A stretch of 64,000 bases of DNA from Rhodoferax lithotrophicus. Its GTDB lineage: Bacteria; Pseudomonadota; Gammaproteobacteria; Burkholderiales; Burkholderiaceae_C. The notes beneath the pieces were generated by a model. The model was not told the origin of the DNA, did not search any database, and was given only the letters and a program-made list of their open reading frames with translations. Position numbers and translations under genes: made by a program. Shown here in pieces: positions 41,739-51,668 of this stretch. Location of the stretch: assembly GCF_019973615.1 (NCBI RefSeq), contig NZ_AP024238.1, positions 4,051,989-4,115,988 on the forward strand. The letters are read 5' to 3'. How positions within the stretch are numbered: the stretch's first letter is position 1; every line of letters starts with the position of its first letter.

Positions 41739-43103
41739 TCAAAAAGGCATTTTGGGCATGCCTTTCATGCCGCCCAGGCGTTTCATCATCTTCATCATGC
41801 CACCACCTTTCATTTTTTTCATCATGTCCTGCATTTGCTCAAACTCCTTGAGCATGCGGTTGACTTCCTGCACTTGCACACCAGCACCTGCGGCGATGCG
41901 GCGTTTGCGGGTGGCTTTGATGAGTTCGGGTTTGCTGCGCTCCAGCGGGGTCATGCTGTGGATGATGCCTTCTTTGCGTTTGACCTCTTTTTCGACCCGC
42001 CCCATGTCCACCTGCCCGGCTTTGGCGGCCAGGGCGGTGGGTAGTTTGTCCATCAGACTGCTCAAACCACCCATTTGTTTCATTTGCTGGATCTGGCCCA
42101 AAAAGTCATTCAGATCAAAGGAGGCCCCGCTTTTGACCTTGGCCGCCAGTTTTTGGGCGGCTGCCATATCCACCCCTGCGGTGACCTGCTCCACCAGCGC
42201 CAGAATGTCGCCCATGCCCAGCACCCGGCCGGCATGACGCTCGGCATCAAACACTTCCAGGCCATCAAGTTTCTCACTGGTACCGGCAAACTTGATCGGT
42301 GCACCGGTGATTTGCCGCACCGAAAGCGCCGCACCACCGCGCGAATCGCCATCGAGCTTGGTCAGAATGATGCCGGTGAGTGGCAGCGCCTCCTTGAAGG
42401 CTTTGGCGGTGTTGATCGCGTCTTGCCCTTGCATGGCATCAACCACAAACAAGGTTTCAACCGGGTGAATGGCCGCGTGTAAATCGCGGATTTCACGCAT
42501 CAGGGCTTCATCAATGGCCAAGCGGCCAGCGGTGTCGACCAGCAGCACATCAAAGTAATGTTTTCTGGCGTAGTCCAATGCGGCCAGGGCGATGTCGACC
42601 GGTTTTTGCTCGGGCGAGCTGGGGAACCATTCGGCCCCGGCCTGCGCGGTGACGGTTTTGAGCTGTTCAATGGCCGCCGGGCGGTACACGTCGCCGGACA
42701 CCGTGAGCACTTTTTTGTGGCGCTTCTCAATCAGGTGTTTGGCCAGTTTGGCGGTGGTGGTGGTTTTACCCGCACCTTGCAAACCCGCCATCAGGATCAC
42801 CGCCGGGGGTTGGGCTGCCAGATTGATGTCACTGACACCATCACCCATGGTGGCGGCCAACTCTTTATTGACGATGCTCACCAATGCCTGGCCCGGAGTG
42901 AGCGAACCCAGCACGTCCTGGCCCAGGGCTTTTTCTTTCACCCGGGCGATGAAGTCACGCACCACGGGCAAGGCAACGTCGGCCTCCAGCAAGGCCATGC
43001 GGACTTCACGCAGCATGTCGGACACGTTGCTTTCAGTGATGCGGGCCTGACCGCGGATTTCTTTCACCAGGCGACTGAGTTTGTCGGTAAGAGCGGATGC
43101 CAT
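41739..43103 (-). CDS. ffh: Signal recognition particle protein Ffh
   Basis: A 454-residue SRP GTPase that binds 4.5S RNA and signal peptides. The N domain is at 1-85 (ALTDKLSRLVKEIRGQARITESNVSDMLREVRMALLEADVALPVV). The G domain has the P-loop GLQGAGKTTTTAKLA, DTAGRLAIDE and TKLDGDSRGGAAL motifs. The M domain is methionine-rich (MKKMKGGGMMKMMKRLGGMKGMPKMPF), ending in a glycine-methionine tail. Start and length agree with the family. It is divergent from the CcsA-type gene, with 77 bp between them. Confidence 0.97.
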   Translation of the reverse strand: MASALTDKLSRLVKEIRGQARITESNVSDMLREVRMALLEADVALPVVRDFIARVKEKALGQDVLGSLTPGQALVSIVNKELAATMGDGVSDINLAAQPPAVILMAGLQGAGKTTTTAKLAKHLIEKRHKKVLTVSGDVYRPAAIEQLKTVTAQAGAEWFPSSPEQKPVDIALAALDYARKHYFDVLLVDTAGRLAIDEALMREIRDLHAAIHPVETLFVVDAMQGQDAINTAKAFKEALPLTGIILTKLDGDSRGGAALSVRQITGAPIKFAGTSEKLDGLEVFDAERHAGRVLGMGDILALVEQVTAGVDMAAAQKLAAKVKSGASFDLNDFLGQIQQMKQMGGLSSLMDKLPTALAAKAGQVDMGRVEKEVKRKEGIIHSMTPLERSKPELIKATRKRRIAAGAGVQVQEVNRMLKEFEQMQDMMKKMKGGGMMKMMKRLGGMKGMPKMPF

Positions 43104-43180
43104 AGGGGGGTGTTCCGGCGTGCGGAACCTGGGTTGAAGCCAAATAGGAAATGGCGGTTACAAAACGCTAAACTGTGCAC

Positions 43181-43981
43181 ATGATTTTAGCCAGTGCTTC
43201 ACCCTTGACCCTGACCCTTGCTTTAGGTGCCTCTGTGGCCTATGCAGCTTCAGCCACAGGTGCGGCTCGTTCCGGCCAAACGCTGACCCGCGTGGCCGTC
43301 TGGCTGGCCTGGAGTCTGCATGGCGTGCTGCTGGCCTGGGGACTGTGGGGCACAGAACCCCGTTTTGGTTTTGCTCCGGCGTTATCGATCACGGCCTGGC
43401 TGGTCGGACTGGTTTATGCCATAGAAACCTACATTTATCCGCAAATGAAAACGCCCTGGCTGCTTTCTAGTGCCGGATCTGCGGCCGTATTGCTGGCCCT
43501 GCTGTTCCCGGGTGCCGTCCTGCATGCCAGCGCCTCGGCTTGGTTACCCCTGCATTGGGCATTGGGCATTGCCTCTTATGGTTTGTTTGCCATTGCCGTG
43601 GTACATGCCTGGCTGATGACGCGTGCTGAGGCTCGTATGCGTATGGCCAATGCACCTGCGGGCTTGCCCCTGTTGACCATGGAACGTCTGACATTTCGTT
43701 TTGTCAGCCTTGGTTTTGGGCTGCTGTCAGCGACTTTGCTGGCAGGTTTCTTTTTTGGCACCCAGCTGTATGGACCCACACATGCCATCAAATGGGATCA
43801 TAAAACAGCGTTTTCCGTGTTGTCCTGGCTGACTTTTGCCGTGCTGATGGTCGGCCGCTTTCGCTTTGGCTGGCGTGGCAAAAAAGCTGTTCGGGTACTG
43901 TATATCGGCACAGGCTTGCTGCTGCTGGCCTATGTGGGCTCACGTTTTGTGATGGAAGTGGTGCTGGGGCGCTCGCTGTGA
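43181..43981 (+). CDS. CcsA/YpjD-type cytochrome c assembly membrane protein
   Basis: A 266-residue integral membrane protein with about eight helices from the ATG at 43181. It has the heme-handling tryptophan-rich and histidine positions typical of the CcsA/CcmC superfamily: PLHWALGIASYGLFAIAVVHAWLM and HAIKWDHKTAFSVLSWLTFAVLM. This form, usually called YpjD or cytochrome C biogenesis protein, is commonly next to ffh in betaproteobacteria. It overlaps the next small gene by 4 nt. A role in heme export for cytochrome c maturation is inferred from the family. Confidence 0.88.
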   Translation: MILASASPLTLTLALGASVAYAASATGAARSGQTLTRVAVWLAWSLHGVLLAWGLWGTEPRFGFAPALSITAWLVGLVYAIETYIYPQMKTPWLLSSAGSAAVLLALLFPGAVLHASASAWLPLHWALGIASYGLFAIAVVHAWLMTRAEARMRMANAPAGLPLLTMERLTFRFVSLGFGLLSATLLAGFFFGTQLYGPTHAIKWDHKTAFSVLSWLTFAVLMVGRFRFGWRGKKAVRVLYIGTGLLLLAYVGSRFVMEVVLGRSL

Positions 43982-44199
43982 AAGCCTTGCTGGTTCTGGT
44001 GGTGATCCTGGCCGGTGTCCTGTGGTGGCGCAGCCGACAGACCCCCAGCCCCCCCCAAGCCCCCCCTAAAACACCAGGTGAACCACTCGACATGGTGCGT
44101 TGCACTCGGTGCGGCATGCATATTCCTGGCAATGAAGCCATCCATGGTCACCACGGGTCTTATTGCAGTCAGGAACACCTGCGCCAATCGGAACCCTGA
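43978..44199 (+). CDS. PP0621-like small metal-binding membrane protein
   Basis: A 73-residue protein from a GTG overlapping the previous stop. One N-terminal membrane helix (LLVLVVILAGVLWW), a proline-rich linker (TPSPPQAPPKTPGEP), then VRCTRCGMHIPGNEAIHGHHGSYCSQEH, a CxxCG plus histidine and cysteine pattern that should bind zinc. The motif matches the PP0621 family found before pilS/pilR in proteobacteria. The pilS start follows immediately (TGAATG). Confidence 0.85.
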   Translation: MKALLVLVVILAGVLWWRSRQTPSPPQAPPKTPGEPLDMVRCTRCGMHIPGNEAIHGHHGSYCSQEHLRQSEP

Positions 44200-45939
44200 A
44201 TGAGTGCGCCACCTGAAGCATCCAGCTGGTTTGGTCCCACGCTGCTGGAGCCAGGGCTAACCAGCACAACCACACCCCAGGAATTCGAACGTTTATGGCG
44301 CGCCTTCATGACGGCGCGGGCGACCTTGGGTCTGGTTCTGGTGTTGCTGCAAGGCGGTTTTTATTTTGTAGCCAGCCAGCAAAACACCACGGCGCTGCTG
44401 ATTTGCAGCACTTACTTTGTAGCAGCACTTGCGGTTCGACTCATCAGCCACCCGCATCACCTGGGCCACACCTTTGATGCCCAATGGCTGCGCACCGTGG
44501 GCGTGGATCTGCTGGCTTTTTCAGCTTTGCAGGCGGTGCAAAACAACAACATCAATTACACCCCTTTGTTGGCTCTGCCGGTGTTGATGGCCTCCATTCT
44601 GGGGTCTCTGATCATGTCCATGGGCACCGCCGCTGGGGTGACGCTGTTGCTGTTTACCTATGCCTTTTGGACAACACTTCAAACGTCCTCCGATGCCACT
44701 GCACATTTCATGCAGGCAGCCCTTACTGGATCTGGTTGTTTTGCCATATCTTTTATAGCCAACCAATTTGCCACTCGCCTCGCCAGCGTGGAACTCAGAG
44801 CGCAGCGCAGTCAACTGGCGGTGACGATCCAACGGCAAGTGAATGAACTGGTGATTGCCACCCTCAGTGATGGCATTCTGGTGGTAGATGAACAGCTGTG
44901 GGTGCGCTCTGCCAACCCCGCAGCGTTTACCCTATTGGGGCTGTCACCACAACCCCCGGATTCACTATGGCCGTTGACAGGGCAAGCCGGATGGCAAGAT
45001 CTGCTCGACTTGGTTATTTTGAGTCACAGCACCCAACAGGACCAGCTGGCCAATGTGCGTATTCACCAGGAAGGCCAGGGTCCAAGGCATCTGCGCGTTC
45101 GGACGCAAATCACGCCTCCGTTACAAGCCCAGACCAGCAGCCTGTGTGTGGTCTTCATGCAAGACCAACGTGAAATGCAGGCCCGTGTACGCACCGAAAA
45201 ACTGGCCAGCATGGGACGCATGTCGGCGGCCGTGGCGCATGAAATTCGCAACCCTCTGGCAGCCATCATTCAGGCCAATGCTTTGTTGTCTGAAGACCTG
45301 AAAGAACCCAGCCATCTGCGCATGACGCAGATGGTGAATCAAAACGCCTTGCGGCTGGAAAAAATTGTCCAGAACGTCCTGAATCTGGCGCATGCACCAC
45401 ACCATCCTGAAGTGGCCACAGGTCAGATGCTGGACCTGGCTGAAGATGCACCACGGATTTGCCGTGACTGGCAACATCAAAATGCAGTCACACAAGCACT
45501 CACCACCAACTGGCCAGCCACCGTGGTGTTGGTTTGGTTTGATGCCGATCATTTGCGCCGTATTCTGGTGAATTTGCTTGATAACGCCAAACGTTTTTCC
45601 AGTGGCCAAGAAAACTCCATTCAAGTGGGTATTCAAAAATCACACCAAAGGCCACGGCAGACAAACATCAGCCTGACGGTGTGGAGTGATGGTGGCCCGC
45701 TGGAACCTTCAGTCGAGCAACATTTGTTTGAGCCTTTTTTTTCCAGCGACAGCCGCTCAAGTGGCCTGGGTTTGTATATTTGTCGTGAACTTTGTGAAAG
45801 TCATGGTGCCAGCATGTCGTACGAACGTAACAACAGGATCATCGGGAAAAAAATGCAGTCAGGTAACGAGTTTTCCGTTCTTTTTTGCACACAGCCACCT
45901 GGGGTACCCCCGACCGGCACAATGCCCCCATCACCATGA
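44200..45939 (+). CDS. pilS: Two-component sensor histidine kinase PilS
   Basis: A 579-residue kinase. Six predicted N-terminal membrane helices (about residues 40-200) are followed by a PAS-like segment (DGILVVDEQLWVRSANPAAFTLLGL), the HisKA box with phospho-acceptor His in AAVAHEIRNPLAAIIQANALL, and an HATPase domain (LRRILVNLLDNAKRFS, then SSGLGLYICRELCESHGASMSY). It senses pilin levels in the membrane in Pseudomonas and phosphorylates PilR. The ATPase end is slightly divergent. It overlaps pilR by 4 nt (ATGA). Confidence 0.93.
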   Translation: MSAPPEASSWFGPTLLEPGLTSTTTPQEFERLWRAFMTARATLGLVLVLLQGGFYFVASQQNTTALLICSTYFVAALAVRLISHPHHLGHTFDAQWLRTVGVDLLAFSALQAVQNNNINYTPLLALPVLMASILGSLIMSMGTAAGVTLLLFTYAFWTTLQTSSDATAHFMQAALTGSGCFAISFIANQFATRLASVELRAQRSQLAVTIQRQVNELVIATLSDGILVVDEQLWVRSANPAAFTLLGLSPQPPDSLWPLTGQAGWQDLLDLVILSHSTQQDQLANVRIHQEGQGPRHLRVRTQITPPLQAQTSSLCVVFMQDQREMQARVRTEKLASMGRMSAAVAHEIRNPLAAIIQANALLSEDLKEPSHLRMTQMVNQNALRLEKIVQNVLNLAHAPHHPEVATGQMLDLAEDAPRICRDWQHQNAVTQALTTNWPATVVLVWFDADHLRRILVNLLDNAKRFSSGQENSIQVGIQKSHQRPRQTNISLTVWSDGGPLEPSVEQHLFEPFFSSDSRSSGLGLYICRELCESHGASMSYERNNRIIGKKMQSGNEFSVLFCTQPPGVPPTGTMPPSP

Positions 45940-47378
45940 CAAGCGCCATCACCCCAGCGCATATTTTGGTCGTCGACGATGAGCCCGACCTGCGCACCCT
46001 GTATGAATTAACCTTGTTGCGTGAAGGCTACCGGATCGACACGGCGGGCGACTTGCAGCAAGCCAGATCGTTGCTGATGGCGCATCACTATGACGTATTG
46101 ATCACCGACATGCGTTTGCCAGATGGTCTTGGATTAACCCTGATTTGTGAACTCAAAGCCGAGCATCGCCATGAACAATGTGTGGTGATTACGGCCTACG
46201 GGTCGGCAGAAAATGCCGTGGAGGCACTCAAAAGCGGCGCTTTTGATTACCTCACCAAACCCGTTGATTTGAAACAATTTCGCCAAGTCATTGCTTCAGC
46301 TGTGCGAAGTCAAGCGGCAACCGCCGTGGCTGTTAAACCGGTCATCCCCAACGCGGGTCCTGGCATTCTGGGGCAACGCGCACTGGCTCGGCTGATTGGG
46401 CAGTCACCCGGAATGCGACAAATCAAGGAGCGCATCGTTAAAGTGGCCACCAGCATGGCACCGGTACTGGTCACCGGCGAATCAGGCACAGGCAAGGAAT
46501 TGGTGGCTTATGCGATTCATGCCAACAGCCACCGCGCCAAAGGGCCTTGGGTGGCTGTGAATTGCAGCGCCATTCCCGATGCACTTCTGGAAGCCGAGTT
46601 CTTTGGCTCCAAAAAAGGGGCTTACACCGGATCACATGTCGACCGCGAAGGGTTTTTCCAAGCCGCCAGTGGGGGTACCCTGTTTCTGGACGAGATCGGT
46701 GACCTGCCACTGCCCATGCAATCCAAACTGCTGCGGGCTATTCAAGAGCGCCGAGTCAGGCCCCTGGGGTCCACCCAGGAGGACATCATTGATGCCCGCA
46801 TCGTCAGCGCCACCCACAAAGATTTGGCCCAAGAGGTACAAAACGGGCATTTCCGGCAAGACCTGTTCTACCGACTCAACGTGATTGATATGACCATCCC
46901 GCCGCTGCGCGAGCGCCCGGAAGATTTGCCCGACCTGTGCCATGCCCTGCTGGCACGTATTGCCGAAGAATCGGGCGCGCCTGTGCCTGCCATCCAAGCC
47001 AGCGACCTGGAAAAACTCGGCTGCCTGCGACTGCCTGGCAATGTGCGCGAGTTGGAAAACCTGTTACACCGGGCCGTCGCTCTTGGGAATGGTGAATCCT
47101 TGCAGTTTGATGCCTTTTCCACACCGGTTTCCGATGGTTTGTCGGCCTTCCCAGCTCAAACGTCACCCATGGATCACGCGGTCATTCCAAGCGATTTGCA
47201 ACAACATCTGGACGATCTGGAGCGTCAAATTCTGCGTCGCGCATTACAAGCTACCGGCTTCAATCGGACCGCCGCTGCGGCGCAACTTGGCCTGAGCTTG
47301 CGGCAGATGCGTTACCGGATTGCCCGCTTGCACATTGATTCGGCCCAACAAGATGACACCGATGTGGCCCCCGTCTGA
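45936..47378 (+). CDS. pilR: Sigma-54 response regulator PilR
   Basis: A 480-residue regulator. The receiver domain (AHILVVDDEPDLRTLYELTLL, phospho-Asp in LITDMRLPDG, Lys in YLTKPVDLK) is followed by a sigma-54 AAA+ domain with GESGTGKELVAYAIH, GAFTGA-like KKGAYTGSHV, and FLDEIGDLPLPMQSKLLRAIQERRVRPLG. The helix-turn-helix at the end is RRALQATGFNRTAAAAQLGLSLRQMRYRIARL. The GAFTGA loop reads GAYTGS, a mild departure in the sigma-54 contact. It activates pilin transcription with PilS. Confidence 0.93.
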   Translation: MTSAITPAHILVVDDEPDLRTLYELTLLREGYRIDTAGDLQQARSLLMAHHYDVLITDMRLPDGLGLTLICELKAEHRHEQCVVITAYGSAENAVEALKSGAFDYLTKPVDLKQFRQVIASAVRSQAATAVAVKPVIPNAGPGILGQRALARLIGQSPGMRQIKERIVKVATSMAPVLVTGESGTGKELVAYAIHANSHRAKGPWVAVNCSAIPDALLEAEFFGSKKGAYTGSHVDREGFFQAASGGTLFLDEIGDLPLPMQSKLLRAIQERRVRPLGSTQEDIIDARIVSATHKDLAQEVQNGHFRQDLFYRLNVIDMTIPPLRERPEDLPDLCHALLARIAEESGAPVPAIQASDLEKLGCLRLPGNVRELENLLHRAVALGNGESLQFDAFSTPVSDGLSAFPAQTSPMDHAVIPSDLQQHLDDLERQILRRALQATGFNRTAAAAQLGLSLRQMRYRIARLHIDSAQQDDTDVAPV

Positions 47379-47964
47379 CCGCCCACACTTACACGTCCCG
47401 CTGTGGCAATGCGGCTGGTATCGACCAGCCATCCACCACCCCTCTCCCAACTTCGGTGTCAGACCTCCAGGGGCTCACATTGATCTGATGGTGCTGCACT
47501 CCATCAGCCTGCCACCAGGCCATTATGGTGGCCCGGAGGTGCAGCAGCTGTTTACCAACCAGCTTGACTGGCAGGCACATCCTTACTTTCTTCAAATTGA
47601 AGGCTTGAAGGTTTCGTCGCACTTCTATATCAGACGCACAGGCGAGCTTTGGCAATTTGTCAGTTGTGATGACCGGGCCTGGCACGCGGGGGCATCCACT
47701 TACCGGGGCCGCAGCAATTGCAATGATGACAGTATTGGTATTGAACTCGAAGGTCTGGAAGGCGACACTTTTGAAGTTGCCCAGTACGAAACCCTGAAGA
47801 CTTTGAGCCAGGCCATCATGGCGCAATACCCGATTGCCTTCATTGCGGGCCATGAGCACATTGCACCGGGGCGCAAAGACGACCCCGGGCCTGGTTTTGA
47901 CTGGACGTTATTGCAGGACAAGCTGCAGATTTCCGCTGAATATTTACCACCCAAGATCAAATAA
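47353..47964 (+). CDS. ampD: 1,6-anhydro-N-acetylmuramyl-L-alanine amidase AmpD
   Basis: A 203-residue cytoplasmic zinc amidase that recycles peptidoglycan anhydro-muropeptides. Zinc ligands: His in DLMVLHSISLPPG, His in IAGHEHIAPGRKDDPGPGFDW, plus the terminal Asp. NFGVRPPG and SSHFYIRRTGELWQFVSCDDRAWHAGAS are characteristic. The start overlaps the end of pilR by 26 nt; ATG at 47362 is an alternative. It is convergent with priA and overlaps its end by 8 nt. Confidence 0.93.
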   Translation: MTPMWPPSDRPHLHVPLWQCGWYRPAIHHPSPNFGVRPPGAHIDLMVLHSISLPPGHYGGPEVQQLFTNQLDWQAHPYFLQIEGLKVSSHFYIRRTGELWQFVSCDDRAWHAGASTYRGRSNCNDDSIGIELEGLEGDTFEVAQYETLKTLSQAIMAQYPIAFIAGHEHIAPGRKDDPGPGFDWTLLQDKLQISAEYLPPKIK

Positions 47965-50131
47965 GCAGAGGGTCCACATCCACGGCCCAGCGGATCAAGC
48001 CCTTGCATTGCGGCTCGGCACGCGTGCTGTGCAGCACACTTTGCCAGGCGGTCAAAAAGCGTTGCAAGGCCGTGCGCGAAGAGCTTTCGATCAACATTTG
48101 TGCACGCTCCACGTTGGCAATACGGGCAATACTCATGGGTACGGCAGGGTAGATCGTCAAATGAGGGAGCATGGCTGCCGTGTCACTTTGCTCACGGGCC
48201 GCCTGACTGGCCCGGTTCAGGAACATTTGTGCAGCCTCCTGGGTCCGGCCTTCCGCACGCACCAGCGCCTGAAAGCTCAACGGCGGCATGGAGGCTTGCT
48301 GGCGTTCTTGCAGCTGGGATTCAGCAAATGCCGGGTAATCATGCTGTTTGAGTGCCGCATACAACGGGTGTGTGGGGTGAAAGGTTTGTAGCCACATTTC
48401 GCTCTTGGCCGCCACAGCGGCATCGCGGCCAGCCCGGCCTGCAGCCTGCATCAGCAGGCTGAACAGCCGCTCAGGTGCCCGAAAGTCGCTGGAAAACAGC
48501 GCGTTGTCGGGGTTGACGGCCGCCACCAGCGTGATGCGGCGAAAGTCATGGCCCTTGGCGATCATTTGTGTACCCACCAGCACATCCACATCTCCTGCAT
48601 GCACCTGAGCCAACTGGGACTCGAGCGCCCCTTTGAGTCGGGTCGTGTCGGCATCAATACGCACAATACGCACCGCTTCACCGTCCGGGCGGCGGATGTC
48701 TACCAACAACTCGGCCAGATGCTCCTCCAGCCTTTCAGTACCCCGACCCACCGGAGAAATATCAGGATTACCACACGCCGGGCAGGCACGTGGCACACGT
48801 TCGGTCAAACCACAGTGGTGGCAACGCAAGGTGCGGTCAATTTTGTGGAAAACACGAAAGGCACTGCAATGGGGGCAGGTGCTTTTCCAGCCACAGTCGG
48901 TGCACTCCAACACCGGTGCATAACCACGCCGGTTCAGGAACAGCATGCTTTGTTCACCGCGCGCCACCCGTTCGGCAATGGCCGACAACAAGGGCGGGGC
49001 AATGATGCAGCCTTTGGGCTGGTGGTTCATATCCACCCGGCGCACCAGGGGCAACTGGCCGCTGCCCACCCGGCTGGGCATGTCCAGCCGCTGATAACGC
49101 CCCCCTTCAGCCGCTGGCCGACTGTGATACCAACTCTCCAGTGACGGTGTCGCCGAGCCCAGCATCACCTTGATGCCCTCTTGGTGAGCGCGGTAAACCG
49201 CCAGATCACGGGCGGAGTAACGTGCCCCCTCCCCGCTTTTGTAGCTAGGGTCATGTTCTTCGTCCACAATGATCAGCTGCAGTTGTGGCATCGAGGCAAA
49301 CACTGCCATACGTGTCCCCAGCACAATACGCGCCGCGCCACTGTGCGCAGCCAGCCAGCTGTTCAAACGTTGTGCCGGGGTCATGCCGCTGTGCAAGGAC
49401 ACTACCGCATCGGCACCCCACAGATGACCAAAACGGGCTCTGAAACGCTCTTCCAGCTGCGGGGTCAGATTGATCTCGGGCACCATTACCAATACTTGCG
49501 CACCAGGTGAACGTGCCAACAATTCAGCGCTGCAACGCATGAACACCTCGGTCTTGCCGCTACCCGTGGCACCAAACAGCAAAAATGGCCCTTGATTTTG
49601 ATTAAATTGATCTATAGCCCTTGTCTGATCTGCGCTAAGCACTACAGAATAAATAGCACTCTGGGATTCAGCAAAAGTTGTCTCCGAAGCAGACTCGGCA
49701 CCAGTGCCTGCCGTTTTTTCAACTGTTTTGGCCAGTTTTTTCAGCTTGCGGGCCAGTTGCACGCTGCTGAGCTCGCGCAATTGTGGCGGCAAGGCTGACA
49801 ACGCCACCTCACCCGCTGAACGCTGGTAATAACTGGCGGCAAACTGGATCAGCGCGCGCCAGTGTGCACTCAAAGGAGGGAGTGCATCCAGCACCACCGT
49901 AATGGGTCGCAAGCGGCTTATGTCAAGCCCCGCCTGAGGGGATTCTGGTGACGTAGTCTCATGCCAGACCACCCCCAGCAATTCACGTTGACCCAAAGGC
50001 ACCCGTACCAAACTCCCTGGCGGCAGCACAGCAGAGCTCAAATAAGTCAGCGCCCCCGCCATCTGGCTGTAAACCGGGGTGTGCACCAGCACCTGTGTGA
50101 AATGGACAGTACCGGGTGTCGGTTGCAACAT
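47957..50131 (-). CDS. priA: Primosomal replication restart helicase PriA
   Basis: A 724-residue helicase that reloads the replisome at stalled forks. The N-terminal 3' DNA-binding domain is at 1-100 (VHFTQVLVHTPVYSQMAGALTYLSSAVLPPGSLVRVPLGQRELLGVVW). The helicase has GATGSGKTEVFMRC (Walker A) and VDEEHDPSYK (DEEH box). The zinc-binding insert has paired CxxC elements (CTDCGWKSTCPHC, CHHCG, CPACG). The late motif is AGRAGR. The ATG at 50131 gives the normal N-terminus; an in-frame TTG lies 9 nt upstream. The 365-bp region 50132-50496 before it shows no gene and should hold the promoter. Confidence 0.96.
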   Translation of the reverse strand: MLQPTPGTVHFTQVLVHTPVYSQMAGALTYLSSAVLPPGSLVRVPLGQRELLGVVWHETTSPESPQAGLDISRLRPITVVLDALPPLSAHWRALIQFAASYYQRSAGEVALSALPPQLRELSSVQLARKLKKLAKTVEKTAGTGAESASETTFAESQSAIYSVVLSADQTRAIDQFNQNQGPFLLFGATGSGKTEVFMRCSAELLARSPGAQVLVMVPEINLTPQLEERFRARFGHLWGADAVVSLHSGMTPAQRLNSWLAAHSGAARIVLGTRMAVFASMPQLQLIIVDEEHDPSYKSGEGARYSARDLAVYRAHQEGIKVMLGSATPSLESWYHSRPAAEGGRYQRLDMPSRVGSGQLPLVRRVDMNHQPKGCIIAPPLLSAIAERVARGEQSMLFLNRRGYAPVLECTDCGWKSTCPHCSAFRVFHKIDRTLRCHHCGLTERVPRACPACGNPDISPVGRGTERLEEHLAELLVDIRRPDGEAVRIVRIDADTTRLKGALESQLAQVHAGDVDVLVGTQMIAKGHDFRRITLVAAVNPDNALFSSDFRAPERLFSLLMQAAGRAGRDAAVAAKSEMWLQTFHPTHPLYAALKQHDYPAFAESQLQERQQASMPPLSFQALVRAEGRTQEAAQMFLNRASQAAREQSDTAAMLPHLTIYPAVPMSIARIANVERAQMLIESSSRTALQRFLTAWQSVLHSTRAEPQCKGLIRWAVDVDPLLI

Positions 50132-50496
50132 ATTGTTCAAGTGGACTAGCGAAGAAGCGTTTAAGTGCTTGATTTTGAGAGGGTTTTCAAGTCATTCAGA
50201 TTTTCTGTGGATAACTTTGTTGATAAGCCCACTACAAACTCTCCAAAGCCTTAAAAATCAAGACTTTCCCTAGGTTGCCCAGAAAAAAGGCAAATTTAAA
50301 AATCCATATAAATCAACGACTTAGAAATGCTATGGCTTTGCTAGCGAAAGGAACTTACAGAAGCTGACTTATTGCTGTACACCCATCATTTTGTGCATAA
50401 GTTACAAAATATTTATGGCTTTTCTGCTAAAAACAAACCAAAAAAATGCTAAGCCAAACCAGGAACAGGAAATATACCTGGCTTGGTTACGTCTGC

Positions 50497-51609
50497 TTAG
50501 CAAGCGCCGCGCATCAATCTGGAATGGCTGTGTACTGCTTTTACCAAGGCAGCAACATGTTCGGGATCGGTGTGCTGGCTGATCCCGTGTCCGAGATTAA
50601 AGATGTGGGTCGGGCCAGTACCGGTGCCGCTGTGTGGGGTGCCAAAGGCATTCAGCACCTTGAGCACTTCGGCCTCAATTTGAGCCGGTTGGGCAAACAA
50701 CACATTGGGATCCAGGTTACCTTGCAGCGCTTTACTGCCCCCCACTTGAGCGCGTGCTTTGGTCAGATTGACCGTCCAGTCCACACCCAGCACATTGCAA
50801 TCTAGCTGCTCCATCTCGTCCAGCCACAAACCACCGCCTTTGGTGAAGACAATGCTCGGAATACGTGCACCATCCCATTCTTTGTGCAACTGCGCCAACA
50901 CCCTGCGGGTGTAAGCCAGGCTGAATTCCTGGAAAGCACCATCGGCCAGCACACCACCCCAGCTGTCAAAAATCATCACAGCCTGGGCTCCGGCTTCAAT
51001 CTGGGTATTCAAGTACTGCGCCACAGCATCCGCATTGATCTGCAAGATGCGGTGCATCAGGTCAGGGCGGCTGTACATCATGGTTTTGACCAGACGGTAA
51101 TCGTCCGAGCCAGCACCTTCGACCATGTAACAGGCCAGTGTCCAGGGACTGCCGGAAAAACCGATCAGCGGCACCCGGCCATTCAGGGCCTTGCGGATGG
51201 AAGTGACCGCATCAAACACATAGCGCAGCTTGTCCATGTCGGGCACTTCAAGCTTGGCCACAGCCGCTTCGTCGCGCACCGGGGAGGCAAACTTGGGCCC
51301 TTCTCCCAGGGCAAACGACAGGCCCAAACCCATGGCATCGGGCACCGTCAGGATGTCACTGAACAAAATGGCGGCATCAATCGGGAAACGATCCACCGGC
51401 TGCAGGGTGACTTCAGTAGCGTAATCGGTGTTGGTGGCCAAACCCATGAAGCTGCCTGCTTTGGCGCGGGTGGCACGGTATTCGGGCAAAAAACGACCGG
51501 CCTGGCGCATCATCCAGATCGGCGTGTAGTCGGTGGCCTGGCGCAGGCAAGCGCGCAGGAAGGTGTCGTTTTTCAGAGGGGCGAAGGAGGATGTGGATGA
51601 TGAGTTCAT
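50497..51609 (-). CDS. hemE: Uroporphyrinogen decarboxylase
   Basis: A 370-residue cytoplasmic enzyme of heme synthesis that removes four carboxyl groups from uroporphyrinogen III. The signature YTPIWMMRQAGRFLPEYRATRAKA contains the conserved arginines, FSDILTVPDAMGLGLSF the catalytic Asp region, and GFSGSPWTLACYMVEG the second family motif. Length and both ends fit. It is the first gene of a minus-strand block; the cytochrome genes to the right also point left but are separated by 59 bp. Confidence 0.96.
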   Translation of the reverse strand: MNSSSTSSFAPLKNDTFLRACLRQATDYTPIWMMRQAGRFLPEYRATRAKAGSFMGLATNTDYATEVTLQPVDRFPIDAAILFSDILTVPDAMGLGLSFALGEGPKFASPVRDEAAVAKLEVPDMDKLRYVFDAVTSIRKALNGRVPLIGFSGSPWTLACYMVEGAGSDDYRLVKTMMYSRPDLMHRILQINADAVAQYLNTQIEAGAQAVMIFDSWGGVLADGAFQEFSLAYTRRVLAQLHKEWDGARIPSIVFTKGGGLWLDEMEQLDCNVLGVDWTVNLTKARAQVGGSKALQGNLDPNVLFAQPAQIEAEVLKVLNAFGTPHSGTGTGPTHIFNLGHGISQHTDPEHVAALVKAVHSHSRLMRGAC

Positions 51610-51668
51610 GGACTAATTGTCGCAGCAAGCTATTGCCCCACGGTCATGTGCCGTGGGTACGGGGGCGT

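Noticed and set aside
40540..42237. 565-codon rightward frame
   Set aside because: It is antisense to lpxC and ffh, both unmistakable, and its composition (His, Gln, Gly, then Ser/Arg) is that of a GC-bias shadow.
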